A stretch of 64,000 nt of DNA from Nocardioides humilatus (lineage in GTDB: Bacteria > Actinomycetota > Actinomycetes > Propionibacteriales > Nocardioidaceae), in assembly GCF_008373755.1 (NCBI RefSeq), contig NZ_VUJV01000006.1, forward strand, positions 1 through 64,000. Reading direction: 5' to 3'. Made by a program: the position numbers and the translations under genes. The number at the start of each line of letters is the position of its first letter. Within the stretch, counting starts at the first letter, position 1. This document shows positions 7,708 through 17,140 of this stretch, in pieces. The notes beneath the pieces were generated by a model. The model ran no database searches. It saw nothing but the letters and a program-made list of their open reading frames with translations, and was not told the origin of the DNA.

Positions 7708-8903
7708 GCCGCGCCACCCTCCGGGTGGAGGCGGATCAGCGGCTGGCCAGGAGTGACGATGTCGCCGTCCTCCACCAGCCATTCGACGATCTGGCCGCCG
7801 TGCGCGGAACGGACTGTGATCCGGTCGCGCAGGCTGGCCACGTCGCCGATGGTCACGCCGGGCGCCAGCTGGTCTGCGTCGCCAGCCAACTCGTCGCGGT
7901 GGAAGACACCCTTGACGGGCGAGACGACCATCCGCCACGTCGGCGAGGTCTCCATCTCGGACTGTTCGCCGTGCTTGTCGCAGAACGCCGAGGCGTCGTC
8001 GAGCTGGTCGGGGTGGTCGAGCGCGAACGTCTCGACGGCCATGCCGCGATCGCGGAAGTAGCGCTTGGCGATGCCGGTGAGCGTGCCGGCCGGAGGCATC
8101 TCGAGGATGCCGGTGACGCCGAGGTCGGCCATGGTCTCCAGGCAGAGGTCCCACCGCACGGGGCGGGCGATCTGGCCGACGATGCGGGTGAGGACCTCGG
8201 TGCCGTCGTGGACGACGCTGCCGTCCCGGTTGGAGATGAAGCGGGTGCGCGGGTCGTGGACCGATACCGAGCGGGCGAGCCCGGCGACGTGGTCGACGGC
8301 AGGCGCCATGTGCGTGGAGTGGAAGGCGCCCGCGACCGACAGCGGCCGGAGCTTCGCCTTCGCCGGTCCGTCGGCCGCGAAGGCGGCGAGCTGCTCCATG
8401 GTGCCGGCGGCGACGATCTGCCCCGGCCCGTTGTCGTTGGCGGCGACCAGGCCGTGGCGCTCGATGGTGGCGAGCACCTCCTCGCGGTCACCGCCGAGGA
8501 CGGCCGTCATGCCGGTCGGGGTCACCGCAGCGGCGTCAGCCATCGCTTTGCCCCGCTCACGGACGAGGACCATCGCCTGCTCGGCGCTGATGACCCGGGC
8601 ACCCGTGGCAGCCGCGATCTCACCGACGCTGTGACCGGCGACCGCACCGAGCTTGGTGTAGGCGTCGGCGGGGTGCGGGAAGAGCTGGAGCGCGGTGACC
8701 AGGGTGGAGGCAACCAACAGCGGCTGGGCGATCCGGGTGTCCCGGATCTCCTCGTCGTCGGCCTCGGTGCCGTAGTGGGCGAGGTCGATGCCCGCCACCG
8801 TGGACAACCAGTCGAGGCGCGCGGCAAACGTCGCATCCTCAAGCCAGGGGCGGAGGAAGCCGGGGGTCTGAGCGCCCTGTCCGGGGGCAACGATGACGAG
8901 CAC
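7704..8903 (-). CDS. fabD: Malonyl-CoA:ACP transacylase with C-terminal BCCP-like domain
   Basis: A 399-residue FabD; the family is usually about 300. Residues 1-300 form the transacylase: oxyanion motif APGQGAQ, nucleophile Ser92 in AGHSVGEIAA, Arg117 for the malonyl carboxylate and His195 in FHSTHM. Residues about 323-396 read like a biotinyl barrel-sandwich domain: VVSPVKGVFHRD matches the SPMVGTFYR strand of BCCP, and GGQIVEWLVEDGDIVTPGQP matches its second half. The hairpin that should carry EAMKM is shortened to LRDRI, so no biotinylated or lipoylated lysine is possible. The GTG start is preceded by a weak site. Confidence 0.92.
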   Translation of the reverse strand: MLVIVAPGQGAQTPGFLRPWLEDATFAARLDWLSTVAGIDLAHYGTEADDEEIRDTRIAQPLLVASTLVTALQLFPHPADAYTKLGAVAGHSVGEIAAATGARVISAEQAMVLVRERGKAMADAAAVTPTGMTAVLGGDREEVLATIERHGLVAANDNGPGQIVAAGTMEQLAAFAADGPAKAKLRPLSVAGAFHSTHMAPAVDHVAGLARSVSVHDPRTRFISNRDGSVVHDGTEVLTRIVGQIARPVRWDLCLETMADLGVTGILEMPPAGTLTGIAKRYFRDRGMAVETFALDHPDQLDDASAFCDKHGEQSEMETSPTWRMVVSPVKGVFHRDELAGDADQLAPGVTIGDVASLRDRITVRSAHGGQIVEWLVEDGDIVTPGQPLIRLHPEGGAA

Positions 8904-8918
8904 ACAACCAGCGTGCCT

Positions 8919-8947
8919 CGCCGGAGGCCCGGATCGCGCCTCCGGCG
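8919..8947. promoter_or_regulatory. GC-rich hairpin in the fabD leader
   Basis: A perfect inverted repeat with 10-bp arms (CGCCGGAGGC and GCCTCCGGCG) and a nine-base loop, located between the fasR stop and the fabD start. It could terminate part of the fasR transcript or act as a stabilising or attenuating structure in the fab message. It has no T tract. Confidence 0.55.
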
Positions 8948-8969
8948 CTCACGAACTCGCCCGGACCCC

Positions 8970-8988
8970 TTTGTGGAGACCCTACAAA
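8970..8988. promoter_or_regulatory. Candidate FasR operator upstream of fabD
   Basis: An imperfect palindrome, TTTGTAGGGTCTCCACAAA on the minus strand, overlaps the fasR stop codon 67 bases ahead of fabD. FasR of Streptomyces is known to activate the fab operon from the fabD promoter region. Assigning this palindrome to FasR is inference from position and symmetry. Confidence 0.4.
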
Positions 8989-10148
8989 CGACCGAGTGCC
9001 AGCGCCATCTGGAGCGCGAGCGCGTCCCGGGGCTGCGACGGGGTGAGTCCTGTGAGGTCCGCCACCTGGCCCAGTCGGTAGCGCACCGTGTTGGGGTGGA
9101 CGAACAGCGCTCGCGCTGTCGGCTCGATCGACGTGCCGTGCGCGAAGTAGGCCGACAACGTCTCCACGAGCGTGCCGCGTGCATCGGCGAGGGGTGTGTA
9201 GATGCCCTCCAGTGCCTCGACGCGCGCCCATTCGTCTCCCGCGAGGATCCGCTCGGGGAGGAGGTCCTCGCTCTGCACCGGTCGAGGTGCCTCCGGCCAC
9301 GCAGGTGCGGCGCGGAGGCCCGCCGCCGCTGCCAGGGCGGACAGGTAGGCGTGGCCGAGGTCGGCCGCGACGGGCCCGACGACGACCGGCCCTTCGCCGA
9401 AGTGGCTGACGACGGTGGCCGCGGCCTTCTCCGGGTCGCTCACCCCGCCGAGGATCACCACGAGTCGGTGACCTTGCACAGCGCCGAGCGCATCCATCCC
9501 GGCCGCTCGTGCGGCGTCACGTACGGCGTCGATCACTCCCGCCTCGGTCCGGTTCTGCGGCACGGCGCCCAGCACCACAGCGACATCGCCGCGCGCGCCC
9601 CAGCCGACCGCGCTCGCGCGGGAGAGCACGTCGTCGTCGGTCTCGTCGCGCAGGACCGCGTCGACGACCAGCGCCTCCAGACGGGCGTCCCACGCGCCAC
9701 GCACCTCCGCGGCGCGTGCGTAGACCTCGGCGGTCGCGAAGGCGGCTTCGCGCCCGTAGCGCAGCACGCCTTCTTGGACGTCGGCGACGTCGTCGGGGTC
9801 GAGGATCGCGTCCAGGTTCTGCTCGACGACCTCGAAGCTGAGGCGGATCAGGTCGACGGTCTGGTGCAGCGAGATGGTGCCGGCTAGCGCCCGGGGCGAG
9901 GCGTTGAAGAGCGACGCCTCCCGGACCTGGCCGAAGGACATCTGCATGCTGTTCTGCTTGTACCAGTCGATGAAGTCGCCGATGCCGGCCTGCACGATCA
10001 GACCGATCCAGGAGCGCTCCTCAGCGCCGAGGTCGGCGTACCACGGGAGGTCGGTCTCCATGCGGCGCGCGGCCGCCGTACTGAGCCGTCCGGCAGCGCC
10101 GCGCAGGGCCTTGACCGCGCGCGCCCGAGGGTTGGGGGGACGGGACAC
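8982..10148 (-). CDS. fasR: PucR-type transcriptional regulator, FasR-like
   Basis: A 388-residue regulator of the PucR/CdaR class. A long helical N-terminal sensing region (about 1-270) is followed by a C-terminal HTH_30 domain (GTLVETLSAYFAHGTSIEPT...FVHPNTVRYRLGQV, about residues 320-375). Position directly upstream of fabD matches FasR of Streptomyces, which activates fatty-acid biosynthesis, and Rv2242 of Mycobacterium between aceE and fabD. It probably reads a fatty-acid pathway signal (inference). The 78-base gap to fabD holds a candidate operator and a hairpin. Confidence 0.88.
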   Translation of the reverse strand: MSRPPNPRARAVKALRGAAGRLSTAAARRMETDLPWYADLGAEERSWIGLIVQAGIGDFIDWYKQNSMQMSFGQVREASLFNASPRALAGTISLHQTVDLIRLSFEVVEQNLDAILDPDDVADVQEGVLRYGREAAFATAEVYARAAEVRGAWDARLEALVVDAVLRDETDDDVLSRASAVGWGARGDVAVVLGAVPQNRTEAGVIDAVRDAARAAGMDALGAVQGHRLVVILGGVSDPEKAAATVVSHFGEGPVVVGPVAADLGHAYLSALAAAAGLRAAPAWPEAPRPVQSEDLLPERILAGDEWARVEALEGIYTPLADARGTLVETLSAYFAHGTSIEPTARALFVHPNTVRYRLGQVADLTGLTPSQPRDALALQMALALGRL

Positions 10149-10283
10149 CCCTGAAGCCTAGAGAGGCGAGGGTTGCCAGCGGGAGATATGTGAGGAGTCC
10201 GTTACATGAGGGGTCTGTTTCGGCTGCTCCGGAGCGTGATTGAATCCTCGACCAGACGTTGGTGAACCGGGGGAGGGCTAGCG

Positions 10284-11252
10284 ATGTCGAAGCAGCAAAC
10301 GACACCTGACGGGGTCGAGTTCGTCACGGTCCATGGCAAGCGGCGCGCCTACATCAAGACCGGCTCCGGCCCGGCGCTGCTGCTCCTGCACGGCCTGGCC
10401 TGCGACCGGACGACGTGGGACGCCGTGATCCCGCTGTTGGCGAAGAAGTACACCGTGATCGCGCCCGACCTGCTCGGCCACGGGCTCTCGGACAAGCCGC
10501 GCGCCGACTACACGCTCGGCGGCTACGCCAACGGCATGCGCGACCTGATGACGATCCTGGGGATCGACAAGGTCACCGTCGTCGGCCACAGCTTTGGCGG
10601 TGGCGTCGCGATGCAGTTCGCCTACCAGTTCCCCGAGCGCACCCAGCGGGTGATGCTCGTGTCCTCCGGTGGCATGGGACCGGAGGTCTCGCCCTTCATC
10701 AAGCTCATCCAGGCACCCGGCTGGGAGGGCGTGATGCGTCTGCTCACGCTGCCGGGCATCCGGCACGTCGAGACGGCCGGGCTGCGCGCGCTGGCGTCCT
10801 ACGGCGGCGGCCCGCTGCGCAAGTACACCCGCGACCTCGACGAGGTCGCCACGATCGTGGAGTCGTGGAAGGACCGCCGTACCCGCTTCGCGATCCGCCA
10901 CCTGGTCCGCGCGGTCATCGACTGGCGCGGCCAGATCGTCACGATGTCTGACCGCGCCTACCTCACCGATTCGATGCCGATGGCGGTCGTGTGGGGCCGT
11001 GATGACCAGGTCATCCCGGTGCGCCACGCCAGCAACGCGGCGGCCCTCGCGCCCGACTCCACGGTGACGGTGCTCCCGGAGAGCGGGCACTTCCCGCACC
11101 GCGACCACCCCGAGGAGTTCTCGCGCCTCCTCGACGAGTTCGTCACCAACAGCGAGCCGGCGAGCTACAACCGTGCGAAGTTCCGCCGGCTGCTCCGCAA
11201 CGGCCACGCCGCGCCCCCGCCGGCAGCATTGGTCAGCGTGGGCACGGCGTAA
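10284..11252 (+). CDS. Alpha/beta hydrolase
   Basis: A 322-residue hydrolase with motif LLLLHGLACDRTTW, nucleophile Ser103 in GHSFGGG, acid Asp in WGRDDQVIPV and His in ESGHFPHRDHPEEF. The triad is complete. It resembles C-C hydrolases, haloperoxidase-like and lipase-like members of the fold, and the substrate is unknown. A strong GGGGGAGGG site lies nine bases before the ATG. It is divergent from fasR and convergent with aceE, interrupting the aceE-fasR neighbourhood seen in mycobacteria. The C-terminal 35 residues are a basic, Ala/Pro-rich extension. Confidence 0.87.
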   Translation: MSKQQTTPDGVEFVTVHGKRRAYIKTGSGPALLLLHGLACDRTTWDAVIPLLAKKYTVIAPDLLGHGLSDKPRADYTLGGYANGMRDLMTILGIDKVTVVGHSFGGGVAMQFAYQFPERTQRVMLVSSGGMGPEVSPFIKLIQAPGWEGVMRLLTLPGIRHVETAGLRALASYGGGPLRKYTRDLDEVATIVESWKDRRTRFAIRHLVRAVIDWRGQIVTMSDRAYLTDSMPMAVVWGRDDQVIPVRHASNAAALAPDSTVTVLPESGHFPHRDHPEEFSRLLDEFVTNSEPASYNRAKFRRLLRNGHAAPPPAALVSVGTA

Positions 11253-11256
11253 CGCG

Positions 11257-14070
11257 TCAGGCGTCGCCGCCCTCCTGGAGGAGACCGGAGGTCGCCGTGG
11301 GGTCGTCGATCCGGTACTGCGTGAACGCCTTCTCCACGACGGCGGGGTCGATCTCGCCGGCGTCGGCGAGCGCCTGCAGCGCCTGTACGACGACCGACTG
11401 CGCGTCGATCCGGAAGAACCGTCGAGCCGCGGGGCGGGTGTCGGCGAAGCCGAAGCCATCGGCGCCGAGCACCCGGTAGTCCTCGGGCACCCAGCGGGCG
11501 ATCTGCAGTGGGACGGCCCGCATGTAGTCGGACACCGCGATCACGGGACCGGTCGACGGCGCGAGCTTCTCGGTGACATAGGGCGTCCGGGCGGTCTCGG
11601 ACGGGTGCATCAGGCTCCAGTCCTCAGCCGCGACGGCGTCGCGGGCGAGCTCGTTCCACGACGTGACCGACCACAGGTCGGCTGCGACGCCCCACTCCTC
11701 GCGCAGCAGGCGCGCGGCCTCCTCGATCCACGGGAGCGCCACGCCCGAGGCAAGCAGCCGCACGCGCGGCCCGTCGCCCTGGGCGGTGCCGACCTGGTGG
11801 ATGCCCTTGAGGATGCCCTCGACGTCGACCTCGGCCGGCTCGGCGGGCATCGTGACCGGCTCGTTGTAGACCGTGATGTAGAAGATGACGTCCTCGCCCT
11901 GCTGCTCGGCGCCTCCGGTGCCGTACATCCGCTCGAGGCCGCTGCGCATGATGTGCGCGATCTCGTAGGCGTAGGCCGGGTCGTAGTGCACGACAGCCGG
12001 GTTGGTGGCGGCGATGAGCGGGGAGTGGCCGTCCGCGTGCTGGAGGCCCTCGCCGGTCAGCGTCGTCCGGCCGGCGGTGGCGCCAACCAGGAAGCCGCGA
12101 GCCAGCTGGTCGGCCATCGCCCAGATCGAGTCGCCGGTCCGCTGGAACCCGAACATCGAGTAGAAGATGTAGAACGGGATCATGTGCTCGCCGTGGGTCG
12201 AGTACGCCGATCCGGCCGCGGTCGCGGACGCCACAGCGCCCGCCTCGGAGATGCCCTCGTGCAGCATCTGGCCCTGCGGCGACATCTTGTAGGCGAGCAG
12301 CTGCTTGCGGTCCACCGGCTCATAGGTCTGGCCGGCCGGGTCGTAGATCTTGGCCGAGGGGAACATCGAGTCCATACCGAACGTGCGGTACTCGTCGGGA
12401 GCGATCGGCACGATCCGCTTGCCGATCGCCGGGTCCTTCATCCAGTCCTTGAGCAGCCGCACGATCGCCATGGTGGTGGCGATCTTGTGGGTGCCCGAGC
12501 CCTGCTTGAGGTCGTCGTAGACCTTGTCGGCGGGCAGCTCGAGCGGGGTCGACCGCACGACGCGCTGGGGGAGCGAGCCGCCGAGCGCGCGGCGCCGCTC
12601 GAGCATGTACTCGATCTCCGGCGATTCCATGCCGGGGTGGAAGAACGGCGCGGTGCCCTTCTCGGCGTACGTCGTCTCCAGGTCGCGGTCGGAGATCGGC
12701 AGGTAGAGGCGGTCGCGGAACTTCTTCAGGTCCGCCATCGACAGCTTCTTCATCTGGTGGGTGGCGTTCTTGCCCTCCAGCGAGTCGATCGTCCAGCCCT
12801 TCACGGTGTGCGCCAGGATCACGGTCGGCTGGCCGGCGTGCTTGGTCGCGGCGTCGAACGCGGCATAGACCTTGCGGTAGTCGTGGCCGCCGCGCGGCAG
12901 CTTCTCGATCTGCCGGTCGCTCATGTGCTCGACCATCTTGCGCAGCCGAGGGTCCGGGCCGAAGAAGAACTCACGGTTGTAGGCGCCGTCCTCGACCGAG
13001 AAGGTTTGGAATTGGCCGTCCGGCGTGGAGTTCATCTGGTTGACCAGTACGCCGTCGACGTCGCGGGCGAGCAGATCGTCCCACTCGCGGCCCCAGATCA
13101 CCTTGATGACGTTCCAGCCGGCGCCGCGGAAGTTGGCCTCGAGCTCTTGGATGATCTTGCCGTTGCCGGTGACGGGACCGTCGAGCTGCTGGAGGTTGCA
13201 GTTGACGACCCAGACCAGGTTGTCGAGCTCTTCGCGGGCAGCGATCCGGACGGCGCCGAGCGACTCCGGCTCACCCATCTCACCGTCGCCGAGGAACGCC
13301 CACACGGTCTGCTCGTCCGTGGACTTGATCCCGCGGTTGTGCAGGTAGCGGTTGAACCGGGCCTGGTAGATCGAGTTGAGCGCCGTCAGACCCATCGAAA
13401 CGGTCGGGAACTCCCAGAACTCCCGCATCAGCCGGGGGTGCGGGTAGGACGGCAGTCCGACACCGACGCCGTGTTGCACCTCCTGCCGGAAGCGGGAGAG
13501 CTGCTGCTCGTCCAGCCGGCCCTCGAGGAAGGCGCGCGCGTAGATCCCGGGGGAGGCGTGACCCTGGATGAAGATCTGGTCGCCACCGCCCGGGTGGTCC
13601 TTGCCCTTGAAGAAGTGGTTGAACCCGACCTCGTAGAGGCTGGCCGAGGACTGGTAGGTGGCGATGTGGCCACCGACCTCGAGGCCCTTGCGGTTGGCGC
13701 TGGACACCATCACCGCCGCGTTCCAACGGATGAACGCGCGGATCCGGCGCTCGGTGTCTTCATCGCCAGGGAACCAGGGCTCCCGCTCCGGCGGGATCGT
13801 GTTGATGTAGTCGGTGCTGCGCAGTGCCGGGACGCCGACCGCTGCCTCGCGAGCACGCTCGAGCAGACGCAGCATCACGTAGCGCGCACGGTCGCGGCCA
13901 CGCTCGGCCACGAGGGCGTCGAAGGAGGCGATCCAGTCCTGGGTCTCGTCAGGGTCGATGTCGGGGAGCTGGGTCGGTAGACCCTCGTGGATGACAGCGG
14001 GGGCGGGTGCGGGCCTGGTGGACGCCGCGCTGGAGGTGGCTGCAGTGGTTGCTTCGGGGTCTCCGGTCAC
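11257..14070 (-). CDS. aceE: Pyruvate dehydrogenase E1 component, homodimeric
   Basis: A 937-residue E1 that decarboxylates pyruvate with thiamine diphosphate and passes the acetyl group to lipoyl-E2. The cofactor motif is [10 protein letters not shown] from residue 261, with Asn290 in the [11 protein letters not shown] segment about 30 residues later. Full length agrees with single-chain AceE. It starts at GTG after a presumed leader shared with divergent DUF3052. It supplies acetyl-CoA and sits near the fab operon as in Mycobacterium (Rv2241). E2 and E3 are not in the window. The N-terminal 25 residues are Ala/Thr/Pro-rich and probably disordered. Confidence 0.96.
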   Translation of the reverse strand: MTGDPEATTAATSSAASTRPAPAPAVIHEGLPTQLPDIDPDETQDWIASFDALVAERGRDRARYVMLRLLERAREAAVGVPALRSTDYINTIPPEREPWFPGDEDTERRIRAFIRWNAAVMVSSANRKGLEVGGHIATYQSSASLYEVGFNHFFKGKDHPGGGDQIFIQGHASPGIYARAFLEGRLDEQQLSRFRQEVQHGVGVGLPSYPHPRLMREFWEFPTVSMGLTALNSIYQARFNRYLHNRGIKSTDEQTVWAFLGDGEMGEPESLGAVRIAAREELDNLVWVVNCNLQQLDGPVTGNGKIIQELEANFRGAGWNVIKVIWGREWDDLLARDVDGVLVNQMNSTPDGQFQTFSVEDGAYNREFFFGPDPRLRKMVEHMSDRQIEKLPRGGHDYRKVYAAFDAATKHAGQPTVILAHTVKGWTIDSLEGKNATHQMKKLSMADLKKFRDRLYLPISDRDLETTYAEKGTAPFFHPGMESPEIEYMLERRRALGGSLPQRVVRSTPLELPADKVYDDLKQGSGTHKIATTMAIVRLLKDWMKDPAIGKRIVPIAPDEYRTFGMDSMFPSAKIYDPAGQTYEPVDRKQLLAYKMSPQGQMLHEGISEAGAVASATAAGSAYSTHGEHMIPFYIFYSMFGFQRTGDSIWAMADQLARGFLVGATAGRTTLTGEGLQHADGHSPLIAATNPAVVHYDPAYAYEIAHIMRSGLERMYGTGGAEQQGEDVIFYITVYNEPVTMPAEPAEVDVEGILKGIHQVGTAQGDGPRVRLLASGVALPWIEEAARLLREEWGVAADLWSVTSWNELARDAVAAEDWSLMHPSETARTPYVTEKLAPSTGPVIAVSDYMRAVPLQIARWVPEDYRVLGADGFGFADTRPAARRFFRIDAQSVVVQALQALADAGEIDPAVVEKAFTQYRIDDPTATSGLLQEGGDA

Positions 14071-14228
14071 CCCGCCATCGTGGCACCGATCGGCCTCGCG
14101 GAAAATCTACCCAGCGGTAGCCAGGGCGACCCGCTGGTGGACGGTGGTTGCGCGGTCGCCCCAACTCCGCTGGACTACTCCCCACAACGCGGGGACCTAC
14201 CCCGAGACGTAAAGGACTGGAGGCACCC

Positions 14229-14657
14229 GTGAGCGCGACCGCGGATGGCGGTACGGCCGAGACCGGACCCGCTAACCGGCTCGGATTCAAGGCGGGCATG
14301 GTCGTCCAAGAGCTCGGGTGGGACCAGGACACCGACGACGCCCTCCGTGTGTCGATCGAGGACGCCATCGACGGCGACATGGTCGACGGCGACTACGGCA
14401 ACGTGGTCGAGGCGGTCCTCCTCTGGTGGCGTGACGACGACGGCGACCTCGTCGACGGCCTCTTCGACTCCATCACCGACCTTGTCGGTGGCGGCGTGAT
14501 CTGGCTGCTGACCCCGAAGGTCGGGCGCCCCAACGCCGTCGACCCGGCCGACATCGCCGAGGCGGCGCCGATCGCCGGGCTGGCCCTCACCACGACGGCG
14601 GCAGTGAGCAGCGACTGGGTCGCGACCAAGCTCGTCGCCCCGAAGACAGTGGGCTGA
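14229..14657 (+). CDS. DUF3052 family protein
   Basis: A 142-residue acidic protein of the actinobacterial DUF3052 family, often found divergent from aceE as here. Core segments are NRLGFKAGMVVQELGWDQD, VEAVLLWWRDDDGDLVDGL and GVIWLLTPKVGRP. There is no signal peptide. The start is GTG at 14229 because GGAGG (14219-14223) lies five bases ahead; an ATG at 14148 in the same frame would only add a basic, non-conserved leader. Function is unknown; close coupling to aceE suggests co-regulation (inference). Confidence 0.85.
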   Translation: MSATADGGTAETGPANRLGFKAGMVVQELGWDQDTDDALRVSIEDAIDGDMVDGDYGNVVEAVLLWWRDDDGDLVDGLFDSITDLVGGGVIWLLTPKVGRPNAVDPADIAEAAPIAGLALTTTAAVSSDWVATKLVAPKTVG

Positions 14658-14705
14658 GTCGGTCGGCTGTCACGTCCGCACCTACCAGGCGGTAGCGTCG
14701 CCCTC

Positions 14706-16322
14706 ATGGGATCGAAGTCCTCGCGGGCGCGCGACGCTGCCGTCAGCCTGAAGACGCTCACGCAGTCCGGGATCGTGCGGCCCTACGGGCCCAAGACCCT
14801 CTACGGGATGGCGTCGACGCTGCGTAAGTGGGGCACCACTCCCGCGGGCGGCTTCAAGACCTTGGCGCTGCGCAACCCCAACGGGGTGGCGATCATCGAC
14901 GAGCTCGGCAAGGTGACCTTCGGCGAGTTGCACGCCCGTACCAACGCGTTGGCCCACGGTCTTCAGGCGCGCGGCGTCAAGGAGGGCGACGGCGTCGCCA
15001 TCATGTGCCGCAACCACCGCGGGTTCATCGAGGCGTCGATCGCGGTCAACAAGCTCGGCGCCGACGTGCTCTACCTCAACACCGCGTTCGCGGGCCCGCA
15101 GCTGCGCGAGGTCATCGCCCGGGAGAAGCCGGCCGTCGTCGTCTACGACGAGGAGTTCACCGAGCTGCTCGACGGCGCGGACATCGCCGACCAGGTGATC
15201 GGCTGGACCGACGGCGAGGCTGGTCCTGACACGCTCGAGGGGATGATCCGGTCCGCCGGCTCGACCGCCGACCTGACGCCGCCGACCCGCAACCCGCGCA
15301 CGATCATCCTGACCTCAGGCACGACCGGCACGCCGAAGGGCGCGCCGCGCCCGCAGGCGGGCATCCCGGCCGCTGTCGCGCTGCTCTCCCGGATGCCGCT
15401 CAAGTCCGGCTGGACCTGCCACATCGCCGCGCCGCTCTTCCACACGTGGGGCTTCGCGCACTACCAGGCGGCCATGCTCCTCGGCACCACGATGGTGCTC
15501 AACCGCAAGTTCGACCCCGAGACCGCGTTGCAGCAGCTCGCCGAGAACGATTGCGACTCCTTCGTCGTCATCCCGGTGATGCTCCAGCGGATCCTGGCGC
15601 TGCCGACCGACACGCTCGACAAGTACCGGCTGCCCCAGCTCAAGGCCGTCGCCTCCTCCGGATCCGCACTCCCCGGTGACCTGCCGGAGCGATGGATGGA
15701 CCGCTACGGCGACAACCTGTACTCGATCTACGGCTCGACCGAGGTCGCGTGGGCGAGCATTGCCGACCCGACCGACCTGCGCGAGGCACCCGGGACCGCG
15801 GGCAAGATCCCGCACGCCACGGTGGTCAAGATCCTCGACGCCGACGGCAACGAGCTGCCGGTCGGCCAGTCCGGCCGGATCTTCGTGGGCAACGAGCTGC
15901 AGATCGAGGGCTACACCGGCGGTGGCGGCAAGGAGATGATCGACGGCCTGATGTCGTCGGGCGACGTCGGTCGCTTCGATGCCGACGGCCGGCTCTACGT
16001 CGAGGGCCGTGACGACGAGATGATCGTGTCTGGCGGTGAGAACGTCTTCCCCAAGGAGGTCGAGGACTGCATCGCCGTGCTCGAGGGCGTGGCGGAGGTC
16101 GCCGCTGTCGGCGTCGACGACCCCGACTTCGGCAAGCGCCTGCGCGCGTTCGTCGTCTGCGCCGAGGGCGTGACGATCACCGAGGCCGAGGTCAAGGACT
16201 GCGTGAAGGCCAACCTGGCCCGCTACAAGGTCCCGCGCGAGGTCATCTTCCTCGACGAGCTGCCTCGCAACGCCACGGGCAAGGTGCTGAAGCGCGAGCT
16301 TGCGCAGATGGAGACCCCGTGA
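14706..16322 (+). CDS. Acyl-CoA synthetase (FadD, AMP-forming)
   Basis: A 538-residue adenylate-forming enzyme that activates a fatty acid to acyl-CoA through acyl-AMP. The P-loop motif TSGTTGTPKGAPRP is at about residues 203-216, followed by IYGSTEVAWA, the ribose-binding SSGDVGRFDADGRLYVEGR and a C-terminal PRNATGKVLKREL segment with the catalytic Lys. The N-terminus resembles the FadD12-like group of actinobacteria. Its TGA overlaps the GTGA start of the peroxiredoxin, so the two are translationally coupled. Chain-length preference cannot be inferred. Confidence 0.9.
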   Translation: MGSKSSRARDAAVSLKTLTQSGIVRPYGPKTLYGMASTLRKWGTTPAGGFKTLALRNPNGVAIIDELGKVTFGELHARTNALAHGLQARGVKEGDGVAIMCRNHRGFIEASIAVNKLGADVLYLNTAFAGPQLREVIAREKPAVVVYDEEFTELLDGADIADQVIGWTDGEAGPDTLEGMIRSAGSTADLTPPTRNPRTIILTSGTTGTPKGAPRPQAGIPAAVALLSRMPLKSGWTCHIAAPLFHTWGFAHYQAAMLLGTTMVLNRKFDPETALQQLAENDCDSFVVIPVMLQRILALPTDTLDKYRLPQLKAVASSGSALPGDLPERWMDRYGDNLYSIYGSTEVAWASIADPTDLREAPGTAGKIPHATVVKILDADGNELPVGQSGRIFVGNELQIEGYTGGGGKEMIDGLMSSGDVGRFDADGRLYVEGRDDEMIVSGGENVFPKEVEDCIAVLEGVAEVAAVGVDDPDFGKRLRAFVVCAEGVTITEAEVKDCVKANLARYKVPREVIFLDELPRNATGKVLKRELAQMETP

Positions 16323-16804
16323 CCGACGCCTCGGCAGGGCCCGGCATCGCCGTCGGCGACATCGCCCCCGACTTCACTCTCAGGGACCAGTTCGGGCAGG
16401 ACATCAGCCTGTCGTCGTACCGCGGCAGCAAGGCGGTGCTGATCCTCTTCTACCCCTACGCGTTCAGCAACGTGTGCACGGGGGAGATGAACGAGGTGCG
16501 CTCGCGGCTGGCGGAGTTCCTGACGTTCGACACCGAGGTCGTCGCGATCTCGTGCGACCCGATCTACACGCTGCGCGCGTGGGCCGACGCCGACGGCCTC
16601 AACTTCCCGCTGCTGAGCGACTTCTGGCCCCACGGCGAGGTCGCGCAGGCCTTCGGGGTGTTCGACGAGACCACCGGCACGCCGCACCGGTCCTCCTACG
16701 TCGTCGACCGTGACGGCACGATCGCCTGGGCGGTGCACAACGACCGCAACGAGGGCCGCGACCTCGAGGAGCACCTGAAGCACCTCCGCGCCGCCGCGGA
16801 CTAG
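16319..16804 (+). CDS. ahpE: AhpE-type peroxiredoxin
   Basis: A 161-residue thioredoxin-fold peroxidase. The peroxidatic cysteine is Cys53 in FYPYAFSNVCTGEM, the AhpE signature (in place of TPVCTTE of AhpC), with the catalytic Thr one residue after it. A second cysteine, Cys79 in AISCDP, is not in a classic resolving position. It reduces hydroperoxides, possibly lipid-derived given its overlap with an acyl-CoA synthetase gene (inference). There is no signal peptide, so it is cytoplasmic. Confidence 0.9.
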   Translation: MTDASAGPGIAVGDIAPDFTLRDQFGQDISLSSYRGSKAVLILFYPYAFSNVCTGEMNEVRSRLAEFLTFDTEVVAISCDPIYTLRAWADADGLNFPLLSDFWPHGEVAQAFGVFDETTGTPHRSSYVVDRDGTIAWAVHNDRNEGRDLEEHLKHLRAAAD

Positions 16805-16886
16805 TCCATTCGGATGATTTTTCTCACGGATTCACAGCAGGGTCTTGGACGGCCGCAGCAGGCGTGGTTAAAGTGACTGCTTGTTG

Positions 16887-16918
16887 AACCGCTGGCGACC
16901 CGAGACGCTGGCGGTTCG
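16887..16918. terminator. Possible terminator hairpin after ahpE
   Basis: A 7-bp inverted repeat, GAACCGC and GCGGTTC, with an 18-base loop lies in the 194-base gap between ahpE and tRNA-Val. It is the only structure I see in the gap and is weak. The rest of the gap presumably holds the tRNA promoter. Confidence 0.3.
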
Positions 16919-16998
16919 ACTCATTTCGGGCCCCCGCGGTTCGGCTGGAACCGTCGGGACCAAGTAGCCTGTCGCCGCTGCTCGGCACGAGCGGCCTC

Positions 16999-17070
16999 GG
17001 GCGCATAGCTCAGCGGTAGAGCGCCTGCCTTACAAGCAGGTGGTCACAGGTTCGATCCCTGTTGCGCCCA
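16999..17070 (+). tRNA. tRNA-Val (anticodon UAC)
   Basis: A complete cloverleaf of 72 bases. The acceptor stem GGGCGCA pairs with TGCGCCC, the D stem is GCTC/GAGC, the anticodon stem is CCTGC/GCAGG with loop CTTACAA (anticodon TAC, reading GUA), and the T stem is ACAGG/CCTGT with loop TTCGATC. The discriminator base is A. The next bases are CCG, so the 3' CCA is not fully encoded and would be added after processing. Confidence 0.97.
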
Positions 17071-17140
17071 CCGCTTCCTTCGTGCAACCTCGGATGCCTC
17101 CTGTGCGTCATCCGGGTGTGACATCGAGATGGAGGCTGTG

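Noticed and set aside
11173-13980. 935-residue open frame antisense to aceE
   Set aside because: Same codon-bias shadow; composition is Val/Asp/His/Arg-rich with no recognisable fold.
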